A stretch of DNA of 64,000 nt from Larix kaempferi (GCA_027924585.1 BSBM01000199.1:10099001-10163000), one strand, 5' to 3'. Positions 13,911 through 25,034 are shown, numbered from the stretch's first letter. Notes: generated by a model from the sequence alone, not told the origin. A program made the numbers and translations.

Positions 13911-14339
13911 ACATGTAATTAAAAATAATTTAAATAATTTCTCATAACAATAATAAGAATATTTATAAACATGGTGTGTTAAAAAACAACATTAAATATA
14001 AGTATTTTAATCATATAGTAATAAAAAAATAATATGTAATTAAAAAAATTTAAATTATTTCACATGGCAATAATAAGAGTACTTATGAGCATGGTGTGTT
14101 TTAAAAAAAATTAAATGTAAATATTTAGATATTATTTCATGAAATTGTCTCGATTTCCAAGATTTTACATGTAATTAAAAAATAATTTAAATAATTTCAC
14201 ATGGCAATAATAAGATTATTTATAAACATGGTGTGCTAAAAAAACATTATTTTAATCATATAGTAATAACAAAAATAATATGTAATTAAAAATAAATAAA
14301 TTATTTCACATGGAAATAATAAGAATACTTATGAACATG
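13911..14339. repeat. AT-rich tandem array, alternating monomers of about 120-130 bp
   Basis: Units start with ATGTAATTAAAAA(A)TAA and run to a TAAGA...CTTATGAACATGGTGTGTT block, at about 13912, 14034, 14167 and 14280. Units 1 and 3 resemble each other (TTTATAAACATG), as do 2 and 4 (CTTATGAGCATG type), so the real period is a dimer of about 250 bp. The array is interrupted at 14340 by the LINE and resumes with CATGGTGTGTT at 15901. Confidence 0.75.
14323..14339. repeat. LINE target-site duplication, left copy
   Basis: GAATACTTATGAACATG immediately before the LINE. It matches 15889-15905 at 15 of 17 positions. Because it lies inside a tandem repeat, part of the similarity could come from neighbouring monomers. 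Confidence 0.65.
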
Positions 14340-14342
14340 TAG

Positions 14343-14748
14343 GGGTGGTAGGAGAGGGTGGGATCATATATGATCCTGGAGGAAATATTATTAGAACTTT
14401 CGCTTGGGGTATGGGCAGTCACACCAACAACTTTGTCGAATGGACCGCAATGATGCAAGGTATGGAATGTATATTTGATCTTCGTATTAAATACTTTATG
14501 GTGCTTGGAGATTCTACGATTGTTATTCATGCCATGATAGTATGACAAAGAACTCAATCAATAAAATTGTCTTCCAGTTTAGAATCTCTAAAATGTTCCC
14601 TAACTACTCCAAGATTCGGTTCTTTCATGTCAAAAGATGCCTAAATGGGGTAGTCGATCGATTGGCCAACCTTGGAGCTCGGCGAAAGGAAGGGGATCTA
14701 TCCCTTAGCAAATATCCCCCTACTATTAAATGGTGTTGGGCCTCCTAA
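14343..14748 (+). pseudogene. LINE pol C-terminus: RNase H domain, frameshifted
   Basis: The first frame (14345-14545) reads GGIIYDPGGNIIRTFAWGMG, then TNNFVEWTAMMQGM with the second acidic position (E of VEW), then VLGDSTIVIHAM with the GDS motif. This is the RVT_3 / plant RNase H layout of L1-like LINEs. The frame then stops at 14543-14545. A second frame, open from 14542, continues with FFHVKRCLNGVVDRLANLG, which is the C-terminal H-x-R-x2-N-x3-D-x-LAN motif. One frameshift near 14540 therefore separates the two halves. The domain's N-terminal start, with the first aspartate, is cut off at the insertion boundary. RNase H would remove template RNA during reverse transcription. This copy cannot make a working enzyme. 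Confidence 0.8.
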
Positions 14749-14754
14749 TTTCCC

Positions 14755-15612
14755 ATTTAATGAGGTTCACAAGGATCAAGGTTATGTGCCGCCAAGGAAG
14801 AAGAAGGATGACATGGTTTTTTCATTATCTTCAATGGCATTGGAGTGTATTTTCCATTTCCTCCTTCATTTAATCACTCTCTCCGAGCGTGATGAGACAA
14901 TCAGTAAGAAGTATGACTTTTTCTAGAAATTTTTGGCACACATTCCTCCTGCTAGAGAGATGGATGGTTTAAGAGAGATGCAAGTGACATTCTCCAACCT
15001 GCATTGCTTTGGAAAGTTTGTGTCTAAAGTGCATTTGTCGCATCAGAGAGATAACAAAACAAAGGAAGAAGGCTCTAATCCATGGAAGGAGAGCAAAATG
15101 CATCATACAAAGGAGGACCCTAGTTTACAATACATTATGAAGGAGATTGGTGGTATAAGAGGGGATTTAATTGATCTGAAGAAGATAAACCAGTGCATTT
15201 ATGAGGTTTTTAAAGACAGTCTAGAAGAATCTAGATAGACTAGTTTGGATTTGACTTGATTTGAAATCCTCCTTGAAGACACAGAAATAGGATACCGGGT
15301 TCAGACAGGCAAGGTCGAGGATTTGAGGAAGAGTGTGGCTGACATCGAGAAGGACTTGAAGTCCAAATTTGATGGTGTTTTTCAAAGTGTATTGGAGCTG
15401 TGATGTCTGATAAAGGAGAAGAGTCTGAATAAGGAAGAATGAGACGAAAGTCGATTTATGCAGCTGAAGGAAATCATTAATGAAATCCATGCAGATGGAA
15501 ATGACTTGTGCCCGTTCAACCACGAATCAGCATGGGAGCAAGCTGCAGATAGTCCAATGGATGTTGTTTCAGCCTCGCAGCCCGAAGTTGAAGATAATAT
15601 AACCCAGGAATG
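14755..15612 (+). pseudogene. Unrecognised coding-like stretch downstream of LINE RNase H
   Basis: Three consecutive stretches read as charged, helix-prone protein. One is 14933-15238 (101 codons, lysine- and glutamate-rich, with IMKEIGGIRGDLIDLKKINQ). The second, about 15255-15403, includes VEDLRKSVADIEKDLKSKF with coiled-coil-like spacing. The third, 15448-15612, ends in ASQPEVEDNITQE before TGA. They are separated by stops or frameshifts. I do not recognise a family. The stretch lies within the 17-bp target duplications and before the A-rich tail, so it moved with the LINE. It could be a C-terminal extension or extra ORF of this LINE family, or a captured transcript. Heptad-like spacing is my reading by eye. 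Confidence 0.4.
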
Positions 15613-15888
15613 AAGCTATCTTCTTTTTACTTAAATTTTAGATTTTTTTTCCTTTCGATAGCAAACTTGTTTACTAGAGTTTATATTGCTCGAAGCAACA
15701 GATCTATCTTAGTTGAAAAATGTAAAATTCATGAATATATGGAGGATTTTGTGGCCATGTTTTGTATTGATTCTCTAGTTTTGGACATTTTTTAAGACTC
15801 TATCGGTATTATGCTTCCTTGGGGGTGTCTCTATTCTCACCCTTTTTATATAATGCAAACTCTCTTTCTCGTTTCTATTAAAAAAAAT

Positions 15889-15905
15889 GAGTACTCATGA
15901 ACATG
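15889..15905. repeat. LINE target-site duplication, right copy
   Basis: GAGTACTCATGAACATG directly after the A-rich tail, matching 14323-14339 with two mismatches. Confidence 0.65.
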
Positions 15906-16690
15906 GTGTGTTTATGTTAGTTTAATGTTTAGCTTTGTTTAAAAACCATCCATCTCCACAAAACTATGTGGTTATCTACACCTATTGGCGTTCACCAGCC
16001 TCGTTACTTGTGGTTGTGCTAGCTATTAGCATCAAAGAACAAGTATTACATAGAACCATAAATTTTAGGTCTACATAATTACCTTCCATACATCTATTCA
16101 TCCCAAAAAATTTGGAGGGTGGAAAGTAAAGAACTTGATATCCATTTTCACTTCCTCAACACTTATCCACTTGTGGATCATATGTATGAAGATGATATGT
16201 AAACTACTCCTATTTCAATAAGGGAACGATATCTATAAAAATAAAATAAAGTGGAGTTATCTCTCCCTTGAGAGAGACTGCTCCTTCTTTTAACAATATA
16301 TATATATATATATATATATATTGGAATTAACAAAAGCATAAGAATATAGTGAATGGCCTTATATGGGAATGCTTAGGGACATTTCTTAAGTATATTGAAG
16401 TATTGATCATGATATCAAGCACATAGCGGTTCTAGTTGATTTGGGGTTTGTAAGCCATATTAGGGTGGATGGTATTATTTGGTGCATTGATCATGTTGTT
16501 GGGTGTTAGGGGGATTAGACTTGTTGGAAATTACTACAATGAGACTAGATTGTATTGTTGGTATCACTACACTTAAAATTGAATGCCTTCAATGGCAAGA
16601 AATTTGACTTTTGTAAAAAAATTCCTTCACTTCAACTCAATCTGCTAAACTAACTCAAGGTATATCAACAAATAAGTTAGACCAAGGATG
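15906..16690. other. No gene recognised; contains (TA)n at 16299-16321
   Basis: AT-rich DNA. Near 16255 it carries another copy of the TATCTCTCCCTTGAGAGAG motif seen at about 4010. No coding sequence or element boundary found. Confidence 0.4.
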
Positions 16691-16985
16691 ATTTAAGAAT
16701 CCCCCCTAAATTTATATGTATAAAAAATGGGTGAATCCCCATGATACACGAAAAAGTGTGAAGGATATTTTATCAATAATATAATATGTATATATAATTT
16801 TTTGGCGAATATTTCATGGAATTATAAAATCTTGTAAATTTTGGGAAAATATTTCACAAAAACATAAGAACTTATAAAAGTTTTGGTGAATCTTTCACAA
16901 AATTAGAAAATCTTGTGAAATATTGGTGAATCTTACACTAAACTATAAAAACATGTAAAGTCTTGAAAATTTGGTTGAAAGATTG
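16691..16985. repeat. AT-rich repeat, left copy, flanking the LINE RT relic
   Basis: It begins with a CCCCCTAAATTTATATG phrase and then runs as a degenerate unit of about 35 bp, TTGGTGAATCTTTCAC plus AAAATTATAAAATCTTG. The same opening phrase and unit return at 17949-18310. Confidence 0.65.
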
Positions 16986-16989
16986 ATTC

Positions 16990-17945
16990 AAGTTTAAAGG
17001 ATTTTGCAGCCATTAAAGAAGATGGCAATGCACATTTTGAATCCCTTTACATGGTAGAAGAAGATCTAGATATTGAATCAACACAAATCATGTTGGAAAA
17101 TATACCCCATTTGGTCTAGGATGGTAAAAATGAGGAGCTAATATAGTAAATAAAAGAAGAGGAAATTATCAAGGCCATTTGGGAACTTTCCCCTTATAAG
17201 GCTCTAGGGCCTAACAACTTCTCCATCCAATTCTACAAGTCCCATTGGTTTATCATCAAATCAGACCTAAAATGCATGTTCTTCAATTCTTAGAGAAATA
17301 CATAAATTAGTGGGGAGTATCGACTACTCATTCCTAGCACTTATTCTGAAAGAGGCAAACCCAACTTCGTTCAACAAATTTCAACCCATTTCTATATGAA
17401 ATTACTCCTCTAAGATCTTAACCAAAATAATTGCTAGTTCGTAATTTACACTTGAATATAATCTCCCTTGATTAGGATGATTTCATGGAGAAGAGACACA
17501 TTATAAACAATATCATTATGGTTGAAGATACAATCCATTCTAACAAATAAAACAAAAGAAACATGTATGATCATAACAAAGAAAACAAAAGACAAAGGTA
17601 TGATCATAACAAAGAAAACAAAAGACAAAGGTACAATCATAAAAGTCAACATGGCCAACACATTTGACCAATTAAAACATTCCTTCTTGTTTGATGTCCT
17701 TTATAAATTTGGGTTAAATAATCATTTTGTTCAATGGGTTCAAGCTTGCATCAATGGCGCCTTTATGTTTCCCTTAATGGGAGTCCCACTTATTTTTTTA
17801 AAAGCAATAGGGAAATGAGATCATATATTCCTCTCCCCCCTTTTATGCATCATAATGGTCATGGAATTGGGTAGAAATATGGAGTTTGAATAGATATTTG
17901 GCGACCTTCATGGACTCAACTTTGCCAAAGACTTGGGAAATTTTA
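16990..17945 (+). pseudogene. LINE (L1-like) reverse transcriptase relic
   Basis: Reading across stops and frameshifts, the + strand shows the usual order of a plant LINE pol. First comes a linker (HFESLYMVEEDL, about 17030), then EEEIIKAIWELSPYKALGPN at about 17158-17217, equivalent to the conserved KAPGPDG region. Next is KVNMANTFDQLKHSFLFDVL at 17641-17700, equivalent to KLDMAKAFDR...W.FL. Then come LNNHFVQWVQACI and SPLLCIIMVMELG, equivalent to the GDPLSP-LF region. The first catalytic-region aspartate is asparagine here (NMANTFD). An in-frame 33-bp triplication sits just before that motif. Neither an intact endonuclease nor RNase H is attached. It is non-functional. Its relation to the LINE at 14.3 kb is unknown, because the two retain different pol segments. 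Confidence 0.75.
17542..17640 (+). repeat. 33-bp tandem triplication inside the RT relic
   Basis: Three consecutive units (17542-17574, 17575-17607, 17608-17640). The last two are almost identical. In the RT frame each encodes 11 residues of the type TKKTKDKGMII. The third is followed directly by KVNMANTFDQL. Confidence 0.9.
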
Positions 17946-17948
17946 AGA

Positions 17949-18310
17949 AATCCCCCTAAATTTATATGTATAATAAATGGGTCAATCCCCATGATACATA
18001 GGAAAATTTGAACGCTATTTTATCAATAGTATAATATGTATATATATTTTTTTGCGAATCTTTCACTAAAATATATAATTTGGTAAAATATTTGTGAATC
18101 TTTCATTGAATCATAAAATCTTGGCGAATTTTTCACTAAAATATATAATTTGGTAAAATATTTGTGAATCTTTCATTGAATCATAAAATCTTGGCAAATT
18201 TTTCATTGAATTACAAAACATTATAAACTCTTGGAGAATCTTTCATGGAATTATGAAATTTCGTCAAATCTTTGTGAATCTTCATTGAATTATAAAACCT
18301 TGTAAATTAA
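17949..18310. repeat. AT-rich repeat, right copy, with a 70-bp internal tandem duplication
   Basis: It opens with AATCCCCCTAAATTTATATG as the left copy does and continues with GAATCTTTCACTAAAATATA-type units. At about 18053-18193 a unit of about 70 bp is present twice almost unchanged. Confidence 0.65.
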
Positions 18311-19033
18311 TCAAAGCAAATTGGTTTGAATTTGACTTAATAAAATTCCTTATACAATGGGTATTCACGTCATGTTTTCCACGTATCTTGCATTAGAACA
18401 CCTTGTAAACAAAATCCTAGCTAATTTTTTGAATTCACTCATCAAAATCACTTGCATTCTACTATGTTCAAATATCATTAGAGATAAAATGTAGAGATAA
18501 ATTGTTGTTAATATCCTTCACCATAAACATCTAAGGCCAAAACTCAATTTTCTTGCTAATTAGGACCACTTGCACCTCTTTTAATATAGTTATCCCAAGT
18601 GAGTATATTATTTTCCAAACCCAACAAAATAGTTTGGTTTTTAGTGGAACATGCCACTTCAAGATATGGGAGTACCACCATCTAAAGAAATAAAATTGAG
18701 AGTATCATAATCCATTCTTGCATTAAGAACACCATTATTTTCATTTCAGGACCAATGAATAACATTCTCATAAATTGAAAGATGTATCCTACCTCTTTGA
18801 AGAAAAAATATATACCTATTCCATTCTTATTTTTGTGCACCTTGTAGAACCAGATCTTCAACCCACATCTGTTTTTTCCTATCTTATCTTCGATTCTCAT
18901 CTTTACCAATATGATCTAAGTACATGAAACCTTTGGAATGTAGGAGATTCACCAAATATGTATATAATTTATAATAATACACTCCCCCAATGAAGGGGTC
19001 CTCCCCAATTCAAATAGACCATCCATTACTAAA
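18311..19033. other. No gene recognised
   Basis: AT-rich DNA. A 75-codon minus-strand open frame (18682-18909) has no recognisable product. This is the sequence into which element D inserted. Confidence 0.4.
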
Positions 19034-19038
19034 CGTCC

Positions 19039-21082
19039 TGTAGGGTCCCCCATTTCGGGTACCCCAACATTGCTTCCACGGATATTGAAAATATAAGTAT
19101 AATTAAATTCAAAACTTCTAGTACGATTTTTCAGAAGAAGATATAGAGGCCACTAATCTAGTTCTATCTATTGCAGTACATGAATATGAATAAATAAAAA
19201 ATATATACCCAGATTCATTCCTTCCACCACAAGAGTTAGCAAAATAAATAAAATGAATACTTCAAACCTGTTTCCGATGGTTGGTCTAGCGAATAGATGG
19301 AGTCCTCAAAGTGGTTTTCGCACGATCCAATCCAATCTCCCGACGAAGTTCCGAGTGACCCCTCGGTTGACCTCTCTACCGTATCAAGGTTAATCTTCTT
19401 CACCTCGAACCCTCGAGCTAATGGGGTTGTAAGAACACACTTAGCTAGCCTCATGAAAGGATCTCCCAATCCCCATTCCAACCAATCCCAACTCTCAAGA
19501 ATCAATAACGTAATCCGAGATTACAATGCCCATCCGGCATTAGGGAGAAAGAGATGTCTTTCTGTCCTTCTCCTCCCTCCTTATATAGAAAAAGTATGTG
19601 TGCCATGTGTCTGTCCATGCACATATTTAATTTAATTTAATAATTTATTAACAATTACTCTCAATTTACAAGTGTCTCTTCATCTCAAGTGTGCAACTAA
19701 TTCCCTAAATTAGTGGGAGTTAGGTGTAGAAGAGTCTTACTTCTAATTTGGTTCTCTTTTAGTTTACTTAATATCTTTTTAGTAAACTAGTTGTTTTTCT
19801 CTGTTAAATATTTAGAATATAACATTTAGGAGAGAAAGTATCTTTTATTTAATAATATCTAATCTATTTGATTTTGAAAAAGTTTTTAAAAGATTTAAAA
19901 TGATTTATATATTTATATAAATACTTTATTTAATTCTTTTATTCCTCATTATCTAAAGTTTAACTTCTCTTAGATTTTATTTCTAAAAGAGCTTCCTCAG
20001 TGTACATCTAGTTTAGTTTTAGTTTTCTCTCTTTTCATCAAGTAGTTTAAATAAATTAGTTTAGATTAAACTAGTTGTTTTCTTTTCCTTTTCCTTCTTC
20101 TGTTTTTCTCCTTTTCTCTTTTTAATAAAATAATGAGCAATATTTTCTAGTATTTGTCTTTTGATTTAAAGTTACTCGAATTTATTTTGACAAGTTTTGA
20201 ATTCCTTCAATTACTTAACATTGCCTTTTTCTTGTCCAAGTGCCTCATCGACGGGCCCTTCTGACAGTTTCAGTTCTTCCTTCTTATGGGGACTATTGCG
20301 TAGCGACCGGGAATCGTTACCCGCGATCTCTCAACTATGCTTCTTGGAGACTAAAGGATGTTGGGGAATAAGGCTCTCCTTATTGCGTGCCCCTCAACCC
20401 ATCGTATGCAACCAAATCATTATGGTCTTGCCCGTACGGCATATGCTTCCCCGGGTGAGCTGAAACGGCTTCACCCGTGCGTGAATTTCTAATTCAGGGT
20501 CAACAGTCAGTCATTGTACCCCTGAGTGTTCTTTCCATTCTTATGACCCCTATAATTCCATTGTGGGTCGTTCGATAAGTCGTCTTACCTGCCACTGTAC
20601 AGACTCAAGCGCACATTAGTAGCGCTGCACTATAAAACAATTTTATCATTCTTTTCAGTATCTCAGTCAGTCAAGTCTACTAAACATTCATCATTTTATC
20701 ATTATGCTTCGGTCAGTCGAGCATTTTCATCATTCGTTATTTTGTCTCAATTATTCGAGTATAAAACAAATCATCATTTTTATTTCAAGTAATTTCAACC
20801 ATTCATCATTTTCCATTCTAAAGCATTTTCATCCTTTATCGTTTTCTCAATCAACTGAGAGTATACATCATTCATCTAATCATTTTCATTTCATATGTAG
20901 AATTCAAAACACACATTCATGGTCCAAATATTTATAAATCCAGGTCAGTTCAGACCAGTTCCCTAAATAGTCAAATCAGTCATAGGTCTCAAATAGTCTG
21001 ATCATCCATAAGTCTTACATAATCTAGTCAATCATAAATCTAAAATAATCAATCAATCATAGGTGTTGAGGCAGGCATTACA
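19039..21082 (-). repeat. Element D LTR, left (3' LTR in the inferred orientation)
   Basis: 2044 bp, aligned from end to end with 22531-24556 by many shared phrases and small indels. It is preceded by CGTCC. Open frames inside (19297-19635, 20197-20463) are mirrored with changes in the other LTR and are not gene-like. Confidence 0.85.
19580..19587 (-). promoter_or_regulatory. Possible TATA box of element D LTR
   Basis: TATATAAG on the minus strand, followed by GGAGGGAGGAGAAGG. The matching site in the other LTR is at 23072-23079. It would start transcription about 0.5 kb before the end of the LTR. Confidence 0.4.
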
Positions 21083-21098
21083 TACACCCCCTTTTATA
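21083..21098 (-). promoter_or_regulatory. Possible polypurine tract of element D
   Basis: The minus strand reads TATAAAAGGGGGTGTA directly before the TGTAATGCC end of the left LTR. This is the main support for minus orientation. Confidence 0.45.
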
Positions 21099-22530
21099 TA
21101 GAACTTCGTCCCGAAGTTAATTCTCATGTACTTCTATGGTGAGTTTTCTCTTTCTTTCCACATTCATTTCTTCAACATAACCACAATTGATAATAAAATT
21201 TCTTTTCTTCTTTTCTACCTTCATATAAATAGAGATATCATAATTGACAATATAACTAAATTGTACTTTTCATTGTGTAGTAATCCCCACAGTAGTCCTC
21301 TATTGGCTCACTAGTTATAACCGGAATGGAAATCGTCCATAGTAAATTCTTTCCATTCGACAAAACTATAAGTATATCATTTTACAAAAATACTGAAGCA
21401 CTAACATATTTCAAAATATTTAATTCCAACTTCTCCCTTTTCTATAATTACGTATAACTTATCATATGTTCAGAACAATGTCCGATTTTTTTTAAAATAC
21501 CTTGCCAATTCTGTTCTTCAAAACATACCTTAACCATTACTAAACTAATCTTACATCCATAGCCCTACCATAGTTACCTAATCATCAATTTGCACATCAA
21601 ATCCAAGCAAGGTTTCAACTTCATCTGGCTACCCTTTCCTCTAAGGTGAGAGATAAACATCCTACATTATACGAATAAGCAAATCAAGGGCAACTGTCAA
21701 ATAGTTCAAAACCGACTCCCAGATAATTACTTCAATCCCATAATTTTTTTATAAGTTTTGATTCTCAATAAGATATGACTCCGAAGTTTTGGAACTCAAC
21801 GACTTGGTCGAACATATTAACTTCGACCCTTAATTTCTTCTGTTTGCAACATCATGTCTAGGTTAATGGGCTTGTCACATTCTAACCTCATTTCATTGTT
21901 CATGTTGTCATAGGACCGGTTCAACAGATTCATCAAGTTGCACAATGTGGGTTTCTTAACCTTGTTGAGTTCCATGCCGTGGGCTAGTCATCTTTTCATA
22001 GGCTTCACTATGTCTGGTGATTAGTATCATGGTATCATGCTCATCCTACTGGTCACATCAATATCTCATTTTTAAATTTTGAGTCAGTTTCACCCTCTCA
22101 ACAGTCTATCGAATTCCTGACACAAAGAACCCTTACTCTAAGTTTATCTAAATGCTTCTTCTATGTCAATTTGCATTTATGAGGTAGAATTGGAAAGAAT
22201 AACCTTTAATCATGTCAATTACATTTAATGGAGTAGATGATAAGCGTTTAAAAGAAAATATATGATGACCTTGATATATTACTTGATGCCAACAAATGCT
22301 AAGTTGTGATAGAGTGGAAATTTATACATTTGTAGATTATATTTATATATGTTTACATATAAGTTAATTTTGGGTGAGTTGATTCTAGAGCATATGTAGC
22401 AATTTATATATTTGTAGATTACATTTATATATGTTTACATATAAGTTAATGTTAGGTGAGTTAAATTTAGAGCACATGTCTTATTATGCCAAAAAAATGC
22501 TAAGTTGTGATGAGGCACATAGAAGTGCAA
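21099..22530. other. Element D internal region, non-coding
   Basis: No retroviral-type domain in any frame. A minus-strand stretch near 21830-22010 stays open for about 50 codons and could be a coding remnant, but I cannot assign it. Near 22315-22478 there is a tandem pair of about 82 bp containing TTTATATATGTTTACATATA. Confidence 0.5.
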
Positions 22531-24556
22531 TGTAGGGTCACCCATTTCAGGTACCCCAAAATTGCTTCCATGGATATTGAAAATATAAGTATAATTAAAT
22601 TCAAAACTTCTAGTACGATTTTTTAGAAGAAGATATAGAGGCCACTAATCTAGTTCTATCTATTGTAGTACATGAATATGAATAAATAAAAACTATATAC
22701 CCAGATTCATTCCTTCCACCACAAGAGTTAGCAAAATAAATAAAATGAATACTTCAAACCTGTTTCCAATGGTTGGTCCAACGAATAGATTGAGTCCTCG
22801 AAGTTGTTTCCTCATGATCCAATCCAATCTCCCAAGGAAGTACTGAGTGACCCCTCGGTTGACCTCCCTACTGTATCGAGGTTAATCTTCTTCACCTTGA
22901 ACCCTTGATCTAATGGGGTCATAAGAACACACATATCTAGCCTCCCAAAAGGATCTCCCAATCCCCATTCCAGCCAATCCCAACTCTCAAGAATCAAGAA
23001 CGTAATTTGAGATTGTGATGCCCATCCGGCATTAGAGAGCAAGAGATTTCTTTATCTCCTTCTCCTCCCTCCTTATATATAAAAAGTATGTGTGCCATGT
23101 GTCTGACCATGCACATATTCAATTTAATTTAATAATTTATTAGAAATTACTCTCAATTTACAAGTGTCTCTTCATCTCAAGTGTGCACCTAATTCCCTAA
23201 ATTAGTGGGAGTTAGGTGTAGAAGAGTCTTACTTCTAATTTGGTTCTCTTTTAGTTTACTTAATATCTTTTTAGTAAACTAGTTCTTTTTCTCTTTTAAA
23301 TATTTAGAATATAACATTTAGGAGAGAAAAGTATCTTTTATTTAATAATATCTAATCTATTTGATTTTGAAAAAGTTTTTAAAAGATTTAAAATGATTTA
23401 TATATTTATATAAATACTTTATTTAATTCTTTTATTCCTCATTATCTAAAGTTTAACTTCTCTTAGCTTTATTTCTAAAAGAGCTTCCTTAGTGTACATC
23501 TAGTTTAGTTTTAGTTTTCTCTCTTTCATCAAGTAGTTTAAATAAATTAGTTTAGATTAACTAGTTGTTTTCTTTTCCTTTTCCTTCTTCTGTTTTTCTC
23601 CTTTTCTCTTTTTAATAAAATAATGAGCAATATTTTGTGGTATTTGTCTTTTAATTTAAAGTTACTCGAAATTATTTTTGACAAGTTTTGAATTCCTTCA
23701 ATTACTTAACATTTCCTTTTTCTTGTCCAGGTGCCTCATCGGCAAACGCTTTTGACAGTTTCAATTCTTCCTTCTTATGGGGAGTATTGCGTAGCAACTG
23801 GGAATCGTTACCCGTGATCTCTCAACTACGCTTCTTGGAGACTAAGCGATGTTGGGGAATAAGGTTCTCCTTATTGCATGCCCCCCATCGCACGCAACCA
23901 AATCATTATGGTCTTGCCCGTACGGCATACGCTTCCTCGGGTGAGCTAAAATAGCTTCACCCGTGTGTGAATTACTAATTCAAGGTCGACAGTCAGTTGT
24001 CGTACCCCTGATTGTTCTTTCTGTTCTTACGACCCCTATAATTCCATTGTGGGTCAGTCGGTAAGTCGTCTTAACTGCCACTGCACACACTCAAGCGCGC
24101 ATTAGTAGCGTTGCACCATAAAACAATTTTATCATTCTTCTCAGTATCTCAGCCAGTTGAGTCTACTAAACATTCATCATTTTATCATTATGCTTTGGTC
24201 AGTCGAGCATGTTCATCATTCATTATTTTGTCTCAATCATTCAAGTATAAAACAAATCATCATTTTTATTTCAAGTAATTTCAACCATTCATCATTTTCC
24301 ATTCTAAAGCATTGTCATCCTTTATCATTTTCTCAGTTAGCCGAGAGTATCCATCATTTTCATTTCATATGTAGAATTCAAAGCACACATTCATGGTCCA
24401 AATATTTATAAATCCGGGTCAGTTCAGACCAGTTCCCTGAATAGTCAAATAAGTCATAGGTCTCAAATAGTTTGATCATCCATAAGTCTTACATAATCTA
24501 GTCAATCATAAATCTGAAATAATCAATCAATCATAGGTGTTGAGGTGGGCATTACA
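22531..24556 (-). repeat. Element D LTR, right (5' LTR in the inferred orientation)
   Basis: 2026 bp direct copy of 19039-21082, ending ATTACA and followed by CTTCC. Confidence 0.85.
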
Positions 24557-24657
24557 CTTCCAAACCAACCAATCCCCCATCACATGAAAGGAGATAACTA
24601 ACCAATTCCAAATATTTGAAGCCCTTCTTAACTTTTTTGTCTTGTTCTTTGCCACAG

Positions 24658-25032
24658 TGTTAAGAACCCATGCCTTTACTTTGTTAGTATATTGTTGTTG
24701 GATGCATATGATTTGTAAGTCGTCCTGTAGTATTTGTTGATCCATAGTTTATGTTATTGTTGTTGGTGCATATGCTTTGTAAGTCGCCCATAGTTTTGTT
24801 GATCCATAGTTTGTATTGGCCCATGGTTTTGAGTCATAGTATTGGCGCCTAGACTTAGTATATAAGTGTGTGTTGAGGCCTATGAAGGCACCGTGAAGTT
24901 AATTGTATTGAGCTTGTTCAAAGGAGGTTTCCCCCTCGAAGTGGCCTGTGATCAATATAAAAGTGATTCTTAGTTCTGTTATTGCTGCTATATCGTGCAT
25001 TTTGATTAATTAATTGTTGCAGGTTCTTCACA
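24658..25032 (+). repeat. Element A 5' LTR
   Basis: 375 bp. It includes an internal partial duplication of about 75 bp (GATGCATATG...TTGTAAGTCG...TTGTTGATCCATAG, twice) shared with the 3' LTR. Confidence 0.92.
24859..24866 (+). promoter_or_regulatory. Possible TATA box of element A LTR
   Basis: TATATAAG within the LTR, conserved in the 3' LTR at 45658-45665. Confidence 0.5.
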
Positions 25033-25034
25033 TC

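Larger units (their letters stand above)
14340..15888 (+). mobile_element. 5'-truncated LINE insertion
   Basis: The segment starts inside an RNase H domain of LINE type and ends in a short A-rich tail (ATTAAAAAAA, near 15878-15887). It is flanked by a 17-bp direct repeat with two mismatches. That is the expected structure of a 5'-truncated target-primed insertion. It splits an AT-rich tandem array whose phrase CATGGTGTGTT resumes just after the tail. Internal parts are a decayed RNase H (14343-14748), an unexpected coding-like stretch (about 14755-15612) and a T-rich 3' untranslated region. It is about 1.55 kb, so most of a full-length LINE (endonuclease, reverse transcriptase) is absent. It is inactive. 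The clade cannot be fixed from this part. Confidence 0.75.
19039..24556 (-). mobile_element. Element D: non-coding LTR retrotransposon (LARD-like)
   Basis: Two direct copies of about 2.03 kb bracket 1.45 kb of internal DNA. Ends are TGTAGGG...CATTACA, that is 5'-TG..CA-3'. Flanks CGTCC (19034-19038) and CTTCC (24557-24561) agree at four of five positions, consistent with an aged target duplication. Orientation is inferred as minus. On that strand the LTR starts TGTAATGCC, a TATATAAG box lies inside each LTR, and a purine-rich tract (AAAAGGGGG) directly precedes the downstream LTR. I find no gag, protease, reverse transcriptase or integrase and no clear tRNA primer site. It resembles a large retrotransposon derivative that would depend on proteins from another element. 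Confidence 0.75.

Noticed and set aside
19297-19635. 112-codon frame within the left LTR of element D
   Set aside because: The equivalent site in the other LTR has a different frame and changes. It is part of a non-coding LTR.
19039-24556. Simple segmental tandem duplication as the explanation of the 2-kb repeats
   Set aside because: TG..CA ends, near-matching 5-bp flanks, a purine tract and different DNA outside the two copies favour LTRs.
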